Source: UBA2136 sp047635695 (lineage in GTDB: Bacteria; Pseudomonadota; Alphaproteobacteria; UBA2136). From it: DNA of 23,316 nt. This document shows positions 9,801 to 16,104 of this stretch, piece by piece. The position numbers and the translations under genes were made by a program. How positions within the stretch are numbered: position 1 is the stretch's first letter; each line of letters starts with the position of its first letter. The notes under the pieces are model-generated. The model was not told where the DNA came from and did not search any database. It was given only the letters and a program-made list of their open reading frames with translations. The DNA lies in assembly GCA_047635695.1 (NCBI GenBank), contig JBLILN010000023.1:1-23316 (forward strand), in the 5' to 3' direction.

Positions 9801-9917
9801 GTTTTTGCAAACCCAATTTCGTTTGTGATGCCAGGCTTGATTAAAGACTTTTTTGGTACACTTTTTGGCGCAGAAGATGTCACAAAGCCAACAGTTATAA
9901 ACAATGAAAAAAAATAA
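6852..9917 (+). CDS. AsmA/YhdP-like envelope protein (DUF3971/AsmA-like C-terminal type)
   Basis: A 1021-residue protein with one N-terminal membrane helix (about residues 10-32) and a long, beta-rich periplasmic body with repeated amphipathic strands. The last about 150 residues carry the pattern of the AsmA/YhdP C-terminal domain: a LNIEGQLIPAEGLN strand, a glycine-rich SKIPLLGTLLTGSQAGLL segment, a VKGTKSKPKVFANPISFVMPG strand, then a short amphipathic tail. Members such as YhdP and TamB are long hydrophobic-groove bridges thought to move phospholipid between inner and outer membranes; that role is inferred here from the family. GGGA eight bases before the ATG supports this start; a second ATG lies two codons in. 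It follows prfB by 3 bp and overlaps the in-frame extension of the next gene, so it belongs to the mrcA-prfB transcript. Confidence 0.8.
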   Translation: MLMSTLRFIKRMTFYVIFFCTLTVAMLLALMSYKPFTIDTDRDIVNHFLNIQGNQLRLRKLSLWFDGSLHMKGEDGEVYAADDAQILNINKLEIEFSTSALLLGRLAPKHIDLEGLSLDVNLDRDAFYIAGFPVRLDPTNSENTQAGLIDYLNQKGRLATYYTAIKTVRAHNINLNIKDDVNVKSWYIKDGDVAFTRSFRSGETIHINGNLARSTLLAVTPVQMTFHHPKYAESATLDIKLENASSKFLDDYIPFENPIKTKGEIALTLDLLPGNVIKSTNVIMEMQKGTIHASSAYNFPFEFKTGYMDISYSKESNGLVTINTLSVLDNEDWPIDVSGTISNILEPKKLDFNLSLLGKGHTTINHVASYLPDRKIRSVTNWIRNNVSDSQVSNLHLIYNGRPSELPFCDKTCGFDGSFDFTNFSLTALKKAPTIRDLTGSFEMKKDYIKITAKTGKWVRQNLEKVEAVIAGYFTEGVETGITVNGTASGSIQGVIDIVEQAVSAKNPGSIKFAGTHKSKGSLYIPFKDLTYPKVRYNYKSDVKNVATTTVVKGFDARVPLGTLSVTQDHIKLEAPGTLNGLDVTYDWRENMQNSLNETLLSINVEVPADMVVDLLSPTSLEISETVSVALSVKASKNGHYDYTFLSDLNKNKVVQSGLNWVKEKNIPLTVIGKGVYKNKSDPLVLNLSAIGENVNIQGNVLLGEVFEADFEKFDIGQNKLKAAIKGDVLNLVGQQLDLSSIDILSENKKAGKALGNLNITGNIENVIFKNGSIKNVTASLERQDGQWAYIDVTAGEGQSQTIFTLKYPSEDHMSLRFDGYGAGETFKTMGLIKTLRNGHASITADIYTVDGKKQGKGLLKIEKVHIVEAPVMAQLLSLISLTELLSQKKGIYFDNATVPLLFVGDEMIIDHASLSGPSIGLRLKGKINTKTDLLNIEGQLIPAEGLNSLVSKIPLLGTLLTGSQAGLLVADFSVKGTKSKPKVFANPISFVMPGLIKDFFGTLFGAEDVTKPTVINNEKK

Positions 9918-9927
9918 AGGTCAGGTC

Positions 9928-10410
9928 ATGAATAAAAAATATGCAATTCTTGCTTTAATGTTTCTCGTTTCTTTTTCTTACGCTGTAAGTCAGAAATATG
10001 ATGGATCGTTGAACCCGTCGACGCCGCCAACAATAGAAGTTTTATTGGTATCGCCTGAAGGTAAAGAGGTTGTGGTTCATGCTGAATTTGCTACAAATAA
10101 AGCCATGCGTAATTTAGGGCTTATGCACCGCCATAGCTTAGCAAAAATGGGCGGTATGCTTTTTGTTTGGCCTGATAAGGGTGTGCGTTCTTTTTGGATG
10201 AAGAATACAAATATTCCTCTGGATATGATTTTTATGAACGACACAAACGTGCATGGCCTTGTAAAAAATGCATTGCCACATACATTAACGCCGCGCGCGG
10301 TTAAAGGCGTAAGCAACGCAGTTTTAGAGGTTAATGCGGGTTTTGCTGATCGACATGGCATAACCAAAGGCTGGAAAGTTATGTATAGCTTTACAAACGT
10401 TGTTGAATAA
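9928..10410 (+). CDS. DUF192 family exported protein
   Basis: A 160-residue protein with a signal peptide or short anchor (MNKKYAILALMFLVSFSYAVS) followed by a DUF192 domain. The domain is recognised by NKAMRNLGLMHRHSLAKMGGMLFVWPDKGVRSFWMKNTNIPLDMIFM, whose FWMKNT.IPLDMIF core is diagnostic. The fold is a compact beta-barrel; function is not established in bacteria. I chose the ATG at 9928 because AAAGGTCAGG lies just upstream and it puts the signal peptide at the N-terminus; an ATG at 9904 would add eight Lys/Asn-rich residues and overlap the AsmA-like gene by 14 bases. It is the last gene of the mrcA-prfB group. Confidence 0.85.
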   Translation: MNKKYAILALMFLVSFSYAVSQKYDGSLNPSTPPTIEVLLVSPEGKEVVVHAEFATNKAMRNLGLMHRHSLAKMGGMLFVWPDKGVRSFWMKNTNIPLDMIFMNDTNVHGLVKNALPHTLTPRAVKGVSNAVLEVNAGFADRHGITKGWKVMYSFTNVVE

Positions 10411-10419
10411 ATAGGTGAT

Positions 10420-10690
10420 AAAAAGCCCTCTCTTGAAGAGACAGCTCAAGAGAGGGTGGGGTGTTACTATCGTTATTTTGTACGTACATTTATTTTATAA
10501 AGCATTTAACAGGCGTGATTCTTTAATATAATTTCATACAGTTGTTTACTTCTTAAAGCCACGTCCACTTTGCGCAGTTTTGTAAGCCAAACCTTTCTTT
10601 CATACTTTCATTATGCGAAAGGTCGCTGCCGTACTTTTAAAAGTCTCCAAGAGGCCTAACATGCTCTATTACACTTCAGTGCTTATAATA
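10420..10690 (-). ncRNA. Possible minus-strand non-coding RNA
   Basis: A minus-strand terminator at 10421-10456 has no minus-strand gene ahead of it, which suggests a transcript starting somewhere near 10680-10700 and ending there. Its middle can fold into an irregular rod around 10580-10645 (CCTTTC/GAAAGG core, GTA/TAC and TTTT/AAAA outer pairs, with bulges). I could not match it to 6S, SRP, tmRNA or RNase P RNA, and no clear promoter was found. Confidence 0.25.
10421..10456 (-). terminator. Strong hairpin, intrinsic terminator in minus-strand orientation
   Basis: An 11-bp perfect stem, CCCTCTCTTGA (10426-10436) with TCAAGAGAGGG (10446-10456), and a 9-base loop. On the minus strand it is followed by CTTTTTATC, the form of an intrinsic terminator. 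On the plus strand it is followed by TGGGGTGTT and has no T run, so it may only act as a 3' stabilising hairpin for the DUF192 transcript. Confidence 0.6.
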
Positions 10691-10878
10691 TATGTGGGGT
10701 ATTTTTTTTAATATTGAATATCTCGTTGGTAATACAACTAAAACATAAAAGATATAGAAGCGTTTATTTTTATGATTTAAAAAATAAACACGCGCTTAGC
10801 GCTTGAAAACAAAATGAACAATCCTTATATTATTACTACAAACACACTTCAACTTTTGATCGTTCATAGGAGGACCTT

Positions 10879-11322
10879 ATGATGTCCGAACGAAAAACCT
10901 TCAAAGAATTACCCTACCTTTCACGCTTAGCAAGTATAGCTATATGTTTTAAATTAATTGGCGTGCCTTGTTTTATCTTTATGTTTGCAGCTGTTTATTT
11001 CACGTCTATGGTGCCTTATGTGGCGTTGTGGGTTGTGCTAGCTGTCGCTGCTTTTGCACTGTTTTACCGCTATTATCGTTGGTTTAAAACGACACCCAAA
11101 AGTGAAAATATAAAAAAACGCCACGCGCTTTATATGTATTTTTATTTGTTATCAAGTTATGTGCTTGCGGTAATGGTCATGGCTCATTTCCATCCAACGC
11201 CACTTGTAGGCGGTAGTATTATGGCTGTGACAGGCTTATTAATGGCTGCTTGCGTCTTTAAATACATGCTTTTTTATACAGCACTACCTATTTATACGTG
11301 GTATGAAAAAACTTTAACATAA
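10879..11322 (+). CDS. Small integral membrane protein of unknown function
   Basis: A 147-residue hydrophobic protein with four likely membrane helices at about residues 18-40, 45-63, 86-104 and 109-130, separated by short basic loops (YRYYRWFKTTPKSENIKKRH between helices 2 and 3). No catalytic or binding motif was recognised. An AGGAGG at 10868-10873 lies 5 bases before the first ATG and 8 before the second (10882), so either Met may be used. It stands alone on the plus strand, with a structured region upstream and a shared terminator downstream. Confidence 0.75.
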   Translation: MMSERKTFKELPYLSRLASIAICFKLIGVPCFIFMFAAVYFTSMVPYVALWVVLAVAAFALFYRYYRWFKTTPKSENIKKRHALYMYFYLLSSYVLAVMVMAHFHPTPLVGGSIMAVTGLLMAACVFKYMLFYTALPIYTWYEKTLT

Positions 11323-11330
11323 AAACGAAA

Positions 11331-11358
11331 AAAAACACCTCCTAAGAGGTGTTTTTTT
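11331..11358. terminator. Bidirectional terminator between convergent genes
   Basis: CACCTC pairs with GAGGTG around a 4-base CTAA loop, flanked by a run of A on the left and T7 on the right. It ends the membrane-protein gene on the plus strand and gmk on the minus strand. Confidence 0.92.
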
Positions 11359-11365
11359 ATGTTCG

Positions 11366-12004
11366 CTATGCATCAATTTTTTTGACCATAAAAGCATAAA
11401 GCCGATTAACAGCTTTCTTTAATTCGTCGTTATAAATAACTAAATCGTAGTTTTCTAACAGTGACCCTTTAAGGTCATCGCTTGAAAAAGCTCTCTCTGG
11501 AAAATAAATAGATGTTGTGATGTCTTTCGCCGTTTTATCAAGCGTTGTAAGACGGTCTTTACCAGATTTTCCACGCCCTGTGAGGCGTTCATCCGCTTGT
11601 GCTCTTGTTAACGGTAAAACCAATACAACAAAGGTTCTGTCTGGCAGGTGCTTACGAATATCGCGCGCGCCAACCCAGTCAAGGTCTTTGATGAGATGGC
11701 TGTTATTGAGCTGTGCTTCAAATTCCTGCTTTAAAGAACCATATTTCTTACCATGTGTTGCGCTGTGCTCTAAAAAGTCATCATTTTTCAAGCGTGCGTT
11801 AAATTCTTTTGTCGAAAGAAAATAATGGTGAACACCCTCAACTTCACCGTCACGTATCGCACGGGTTGTCGCGGTTGTGGGTAGGTCAAAACAAGGTAAA
11901 TCTGCGCGTTCTTTTGTTGCGTCAATAATTTCGTTAATCAATGTGCTTTTGCCAGCACCGCTAGGGCCGACAAGTGCAAAAAATAAATTATTTTTTTGGG
12001 TCAT
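11366..12004 (-). CDS. gmk: Guanylate kinase (divergent)
   Basis: A 212-residue P-loop kinase that converts GMP to GDP with ATP. It has the Walker A loop GPSGAGKST (13-21), the GMP-binding TTRAIRDGEVEGVHHYFLS block (TTR and GE..G..Y), the HGKKYGSL segment, and the DLDWVGARDIRKHLP strand-helix that matches D.D..GA..I in the family. The lid and the C-terminal YDLVIYND strand are present, but the region between them (GKSGKDRLTTLDKTAKDITTSIYFPERAFSSDDLKGSLLE) is unusually divergent from typical Gmk. PhnN is the main alternative, but the GMP-binding block favours Gmk. AGGAGG lies 8 bases before the ATG. It is 32 bp downstream of the unknown gene at 12037 and probably co-transcribed with it. Confidence 0.82.
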   Translation of the reverse strand: MTQKNNLFFALVGPSGAGKSTLINEIIDATKERADLPCFDLPTTATTRAIRDGEVEGVHHYFLSTKEFNARLKNDDFLEHSATHGKKYGSLKQEFEAQLNNSHLIKDLDWVGARDIRKHLPDRTFVVLVLPLTRAQADERLTGRGKSGKDRLTTLDKTAKDITTSIYFPERAFSSDDLKGSLLENYDLVIYNDELKKAVNRLYAFMVKKIDA

Positions 12005-12036
12005 GATATAGACCTCCTATAGAAGTAGTAAATAGT

Positions 12037-12654
12037 TTATATAAAACCAACGTGAATGCATTGTTGACATGAACGCAATTTTATTTGAGCGGGGTATACC
12101 CTTGTTTGCGCATTTTGACTATGCACTTCTAAATCTTTATCAAGATTTTGAGTAAGGCAATCAATGACCGTTAAAGAAAAATCTTTCATGTCATTTTCAT
12201 ACTGTAAAAGAACTTTATATTCCTCATCTAAGGGCGCTAAACGTTCTTCATATGCAATGTCGTCATGTTGAAACATAACAGCTGTTCTGTCCATAATTGT
12301 ATCTAAATCAAATATGTCATTATTGAGCTGTATAGTAATAAATTCAGCTAAATTTATTTGAAAAACTTCAACTGTTACCATACGGCGCAATACTTTTAAG
12401 TAATAGTCATATTCGTCGTTTGCTTCAATTAAGTTAAAGTCATTATCATTTTTAAGGGATAAGGCATGTGTCCTCACATAATCAATTATCTTTTTTTCTC
12501 TGCTTTTATCTGCATCAAATTCAAGGTCAAATTCAAACGGCACAAGGTTGTGGGTGTTTTTAAGAAAGTAGATTAAAAAATTGTGTAAATCAATTAGTGG
12601 TAAAGCATTCAGTTTTGTCTTTAAAAAACTGTCTGCTAATAATTTAGTATCCAT
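12037..12654 (-). CDS. Soluble acidic protein of unknown function upstream of gmk
   Basis: A 205-residue protein with no signal peptide and no membrane helix. It is acidic and mostly helical by composition, with Asp/Glu-rich runs (FDLEFDADKSREKK, IEANDEYDYY, APLDEEYKVLLQYENDMKD) and a basic, cysteine-containing tail (KLRSCQQC). The ATG at 12654 was chosen because GAGGAAAT lies just upstream; a 44-residue longer frame from 12786 has a basic, low-quality N-terminus and no ribosome-binding site. I do not recognise a family. In many proteobacteria a YicC-type gene sits before gmk, but this sequence does not look like YicC. It is divergent from cobS, sharing about 180 bp of promoter region. Confidence 0.6.
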   Translation of the reverse strand: MDTKLLADSFLKTKLNALPLIDLHNFLIYFLKNTHNLVPFEFDLEFDADKSREKKIIDYVRTHALSLKNDNDFNLIEANDEYDYYLKVLRRMVTVEVFQINLAEFITIQLNNDIFDLDTIMDRTAVMFQHDDIAYEERLAPLDEEYKVLLQYENDMKDFSLTVIDCLTQNLDKDLEVHSQNAQTRVYPAQIKLRSCQQCIHVGFI

Positions 12655-12793
12655 AAATATTTCCTCGAGTGAAGGCCGTGCAAGAGTTTGCACTAAAAGT
12701 AATAAGTAAATGTTTCTTTTAAATTTCACACATATTAGACGAATATACCTTTGTACACAATGTATTTTTTGCTTTTTTAGCGCCATTGATGTG

Positions 12794-12831
12794 CTACCCT
12801 ATACATTCATAAGAAAATAATTGAAGGGTAG
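12794..12831 (+). promoter_or_regulatory. Inverted repeat covering the cobS ribosome-binding site
   Basis: CTACCCT (12794-12800) and AGGGTAG (12825-12831) are perfect complements around a 24-base A/T-rich spacer. The right arm is the only purine-rich ribosome-binding-site candidate for the TTG start at 12837. If folded in mRNA, the stem would hide it. Confidence 0.4.
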
Positions 12832-12836
12832 GCTCG

Positions 12837-13781
12837 TTGTCGCAAACACAAATGCAAGGTATGAAAAAATTTAAAGTCAGTGAGTTGTTTGGTTTTGACA
12901 GCGATATGGAAGTTATGGGCTTTGCTGAAAAAAGTGAATTTGTCCCCGAGATAGACGCTTCATACCATTTTGACCCCGAAACAACCATGGTTGTGCTTGC
13001 AGGTTTTGAAAATAATTTAAAGATCTTACTGCAAGGTTACCACGGCACGGGGAAGTCAACACATATTGAACAGGTTGCCGCACGTCTTAATTGGCCATGT
13101 TTTCGCTTGAACCTTGACGGGCATATATCGAGGTTAGACCTTATTGGTAAGGACGCCATCGTGCTAGAAGAAGGGCAGCAAGTGACCTCCTTTAAGGAAG
13201 GTGTTTTGCCTTGGGCTATGTCAAGGCCCATGGTTTTGGTGCTCGATGAATATGACGCAGGCAGGCCAGAAGTGATGTTTGTGATCCAGCGTTTAATGGA
13301 ACAAGACGGTGGCCTTACATTGCCCGATCAAAACCGTGTTGTGCACCCCCATGCAGGTTTTAGGCTTTTTGGCACGTCAAACACCGTTGGCCTTGGTGAC
13401 CACTCAGGCCTATATCAAGGGACATACCATCTCAATCAAGCACAACTCGACCGCTGGAATATGGTGGCACATTTAAATTACCTTGATGAAGAATGGGAAT
13501 GCCAAGTTGTCCGTTCAAAAGTACCAACATTAAATAATACATCTCATGTTATTGAAAAAATGGTGCGCCTTGCTGGGCTTACAAGGGTTGGCTTTATGGC
13601 GGGAGATTTGTCTGCCGTTATGTCACCCAGAACGGTTATTATGTGGGCACAAAACAGTGAAATTGTTGGCGACGTTTATCGTGCCTTCTTACTGACATTC
13701 GTTAACCGTTGCGACACCCACGATAAAGAAACTTTAGACGAATATTACGTGCGTGTATTTGGCGCCATAGCCAAGGTATAA
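12837..13781 (+). CDS. cobS: CobS-like AAA+ ATPase (cobaltochelatase small subunit family)
   Basis: A 314-residue MoxR-related AAA+ ATPase. It has the CobS N-terminal segment (KVSELFGFDSDMEVMGFAEKSEFVP), Walker A GYHGTGKST (67-75), the family-typical NLDGHISRLDLIGKDAIVL insert, Walker B VLVLDEYDAG, and the sensor region FGTSNTVGLGD. With CobT it forms the ATP-driven ring that works with CobN to insert cobalt in aerobic B12 synthesis; many alphaproteobacteria keep CobS/CobT without the rest of the pathway, and no cobN is in this window. The TTG at 12837 was chosen because GAAGGGTAGG lies just upstream and it gives the normal N-terminus; an ATG five codons in is too far from it. cobT follows after 2 bp. 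Confidence 0.9.
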   Translation: MSQTQMQGMKKFKVSELFGFDSDMEVMGFAEKSEFVPEIDASYHFDPETTMVVLAGFENNLKILLQGYHGTGKSTHIEQVAARLNWPCFRLNLDGHISRLDLIGKDAIVLEEGQQVTSFKEGVLPWAMSRPMVLVLDEYDAGRPEVMFVIQRLMEQDGGLTLPDQNRVVHPHAGFRLFGTSNTVGLGDHSGLYQGTYHLNQAQLDRWNMVAHLNYLDEEWECQVVRSKVPTLNNTSHVIEKMVRLAGLTRVGFMAGDLSAVMSPRTVIMWAQNSEIVGDVYRAFLLTFVNRCDTHDKETLDEYYVRVFGAIAKV

Positions 13782-13783
13782 CC

Positions 13784-15517
13784 ATGTCAGGCCTTGAATC
13801 TGCCAAACAGTCTATCATTGAAACAACACGCGCCCTTGCGGGTCAGGCAAACTTGATTGTCCGTTTTGCCGAATCGATCCATATTTCGGCCCATGAAATA
13901 ACATTGCCCTTGCTTGAAAGTGACAACCCTTTAGCCGTGCAGTTAGCCAAAGGCCAAGCCGATAGGCTGGCTTTTATTTACCGATATGGTGAAGCGGCAC
14001 ATATATTCACTCATTTTTCAAATGCAGGTGATACAGCCTTACGCATCATCGCTATGATTGAAACAGCCCGAACAGAAAGCTTGGGGCTACAGGAATTTCC
14101 CGGTAGTGAAGGTCATATATCGCCTTTATTACGTAAGGAAGAGTCTTTTTTTGCCGATGGCGGCACAAGTTTATTTCATCAAACCTATGTTGCATCACTG
14201 GTTTTAAAAAAACGTTTGTTGGGTTCTTTACAGCCCCAAAGTGCGGCATTGTTAAACCGCCTAGATTATATATTGCCTATACAGCTTAAGCAGTGGGCAG
14301 AAACGGCTGATTTGTCTGATGAATCACAGCGGCAAACGGCTTATAAACAACTTATTGATCTCCTTAAAATTGAAGATGCTGATCATCAAAATGAAATGAC
14401 CAACGCTGGTGAAACAGCCGAGCTGAACGACAAGGCAGATGCATCCGATGAACAACCCATTATGGGGAAAAGTGAAACCATCAAGGAAATGGATGGTACT
14501 GATTCAAAAGCGTCAGACGGTGAGGAAGATAGTACAGGAAGCGCTCTCCTAGAAACAGAAGGTATGGCAACGCCTTTCTTTTATGCAGGGCAAGAAACAA
14601 CGCATGGCTATAAAATTTTTACCAAGGCATATGACGCCGAGTTGGACATTTCAAACCTTGTCGATGATAGTGAAAAAAAATTACTGAAGCATAAATTTGC
14701 TGTACTGGCAGACGCACAGAAAGGTCTTGCAAGGCAATTATGCCGTAAGCTCAGGCATAAATTATTATCAAAATTAGACATAGGCTGGCGCTTTGATACC
14801 GATGAAGGTGTGCTTGATGCCTCAAAATTAGCCAGCTTTATTGCAGGCGGGCATGAATCTATCTTTCGTTTGCCGCGCAAAAAACAGGTAATGGATACGA
14901 CTGTGACCATTCTTGTGGATAATTCAGGCTCAATGCGCGGCAGACCCATAGAAATGGCGGCCATAACAACAGATATTTTAACCAAAACGCTTGAACAAAC
15001 AGGTGTAACGACTGAGGTTTTAGGCTTTACAACAAAAGCGTGGAAGGGTGGGGAAAGCCGTCTTGACTGGATAAGTGCTGGCAGGCCTAAAAACCCAGGG
15101 CGGTTGAACGAGCTTTTGCATATTATTTACAAGCAAGGGCGCATACCTTACCGCAAACAAAAAGACAACTTCGCCTATATGCTGGCAGATGACTTGCTAA
15201 AAGAAAATGTTGATGGCGAAAGTTTAATGTGGGCATACAAACGCCTTATGAAGCGTACACAAGGGCGAAAAATTCTTATGGTTATTAGTGATGGTGCACC
15301 CGTTGATTATGCCACAGACCGCCATAATAAAGCAGGTTATTTAGACAGTCATTTAAAGTCGGTTATTACACAAATTGAACGTAATAAAACGGTCGAACTT
15401 ATTGCCGTCGGTATTGGCCACGAGGTCGAACGTTACTATAAAAATGCCGTCATGATAGAAAATGCAGAGACATTAGGCGAAACCCTGTTAGAGGAGCTGA
15501 GCAAGCTTTTTGAGTGA
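13784..15517 (+). CDS. cobT: CobT-like protein with C-terminal VWA domain
   Basis: A 577-residue CobT-family protein. The N-terminal about 200 residues are the CobT domain. A low-complexity acidic linker follows (about residues 205-255, many Glu, Asp, Ser, Thr), typical of CobT. A helical section RQLCRKLRHKLLSKLDIGWRFDTDEGVLDASKLASF leads to a von Willebrand factor A domain whose MIDAS motif is intact (DNSGS at about 379-383, further Asp in MVISDGAPVDY). CobT partners the CobS ring, in the same way that the BchD VWA subunit partners BchI. The start is 2 bp after cobS and its ribosome-binding site (AAGG) lies in the end of cobS, so the two are translated together. Whether the pair chelates cobalt or has another role cannot be told here. 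Confidence 0.9.
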   Translation: MSGLESAKQSIIETTRALAGQANLIVRFAESIHISAHEITLPLLESDNPLAVQLAKGQADRLAFIYRYGEAAHIFTHFSNAGDTALRIIAMIETARTESLGLQEFPGSEGHISPLLRKEESFFADGGTSLFHQTYVASLVLKKRLLGSLQPQSAALLNRLDYILPIQLKQWAETADLSDESQRQTAYKQLIDLLKIEDADHQNEMTNAGETAELNDKADASDEQPIMGKSETIKEMDGTDSKASDGEEDSTGSALLETEGMATPFFYAGQETTHGYKIFTKAYDAELDISNLVDDSEKKLLKHKFAVLADAQKGLARQLCRKLRHKLLSKLDIGWRFDTDEGVLDASKLASFIAGGHESIFRLPRKKQVMDTTVTILVDNSGSMRGRPIEMAAITTDILTKTLEQTGVTTEVLGFTTKAWKGGESRLDWISAGRPKNPGRLNELLHIIYKQGRIPYRKQKDNFAYMLADDLLKENVDGESLMWAYKRLMKRTQGRKILMVISDGAPVDYATDRHNKAGYLDSHLKSVITQIERNKTVELIAVGIGHEVERYYKNAVMIENAETLGETLLEELSKLFE

Positions 15518-15551
15518 ATGCACTCATATTTACTTTTTAAACCACCCGAAT

Positions 15552-15584
15552 ATACTTGACTAGAGTGAATGGTTTTTATATAAA
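15552..15584 (+). promoter_or_regulatory. iscR promoter with type-1 IscR half-site
   Basis: TTGACT (15556-15561) and TATAAA (15579-15584) are separated by exactly 17 bp, a near-consensus sigma-70 promoter 38 bp before the iscR ATG. ATACTTGACT (15552-15561) matches all ten positions of the left half of the type-1 IscR box (ATASYYGACT) and includes the -35 element; the right half is poorly conserved. This fits repression of the operon by cluster-loaded IscR. Confidence 0.7.
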
Positions 15585-15621
15585 TCAGGGTGAATTTATT
15601 GAATGGATAAGGAAAACCACA

Positions 15622-16104
15622 ATGCAACTTTCTACAAGAGGTCGTTACGCTGTTATGGCACTTATTGACCTTGCGGCCTTGCAGGTTGAACCTGAAGGTG
15701 AAACACGCGCCGTTAAACTTGAAGAAGTTGCCAATAGGCAAGGTATTTCCCTTTCATATCTAGAGCAGTTATTTTCACAGCTGCGTAAAGCCGAAGTTGT
15801 TAAAAGTGTGCGTGGCCCCGGCGGCGGTTATAAACTGTTCCGTGATGAAAATGATATTTATATGTATGATATTATTAATGCCGTGAACGAAGGCACAAAA
15901 GCAACAAGGTGTGACGGCTTAACGGGTTGTTTAAATGCAGAACGCTGCAATAGCCACGAACTATGGTCAGCCTTAGGTGGTCATATAGACGATTTTATGC
16001 GTCAAGTTAGCCTTAAAATGGCACGTGAAAAGAAAATCACCGTCAATGGTCACATCATATCGAAACAAGAAGGGGGTAAGGCACATGTCCGTATATCTGG
16101 ATAA
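15622..16104 (+). CDS. iscR: Iron-sulfur cluster regulator IscR (Rrf2 family)
   Basis: A 160-residue Rrf2-family regulator. The N-terminal winged helix starts MQLSTRGRYAVMALIDLA and includes the recognition helix ISLSYLEQLFSQLRKAEVVKSVRGPGGGY. The cluster-binding region has Cys97, Cys103 and Cys109 plus His112 (RCDGLTGCLNAERCNSH), the three-Cys/one-His [2Fe-2S] ligand set of IscR, which separates it from NsrR and RirA types. In E. coli holo-IscR represses its own operon, so cluster shortage raises expression; the same is expected here from the half-box in the promoter. The ATG at 15622 gives the standard N-terminus; a TTG at 15556 in the same frame coincides with the -35 element and was rejected. 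Its end overlaps the next gene by 20 bases. Confidence 0.95.
   Translation: MQLSTRGRYAVMALIDLAALQVEPEGETRAVKLEEVANRQGISLSYLEQLFSQLRKAEVVKSVRGPGGGYKLFRDENDIYMYDIINAVNEGTKATRCDGLTGCLNAERCNSHELWSALGGHIDDFMRQVSLKMAREKKITVNGHIISKQEGGKAHVRISG

Larger units (their letters stand above)
10411..10878. other. Intergenic region with several inverted repeats
   Basis: No convincing protein gene in 468 bp. It contains the hairpin at 10426-10456; a nested hairpin at 10591-10623 (ACCTTTC with GAAAGGT, inner CATA with TATG); a perfect 12-base palindrome ACTTTTAAAAGT at 10633-10644; and a 10-bp stem GTTTATTTTT/AAAAATAAAC at 10762-10789 with an 8-base loop, about 90 bp before the next gene. The last may be in the leader of the membrane-protein gene. 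Confidence 0.6.

Noticed and set aside
10553..10603. Short minus-strand frame ending in CAKWTWL, suggestive of a leader peptide
   Set aside because: Only 16 residues, no attenuator linked to a downstream amino-acid operon, and no real gene follows on that strand.
12655..12786. 44-residue N-terminal extension of the unknown gene before gmk
   Set aside because: Basic, Leu/Ile-rich sequence without a ribosome-binding site; GAGGAAAT points to the ATG at 12654.
15556..15621. 22-residue N-terminal extension of IscR from TTG
   Set aside because: It begins in the promoter -35 element, and the Rrf2 family starts at MQLSTRGRYAV.
16025..16084. 20-residue N-terminal extension of the first desulfurase
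   Set aside because: The protein family starts at the MSVYLDNNGTTP segment, which has a strong ribosome-binding site.
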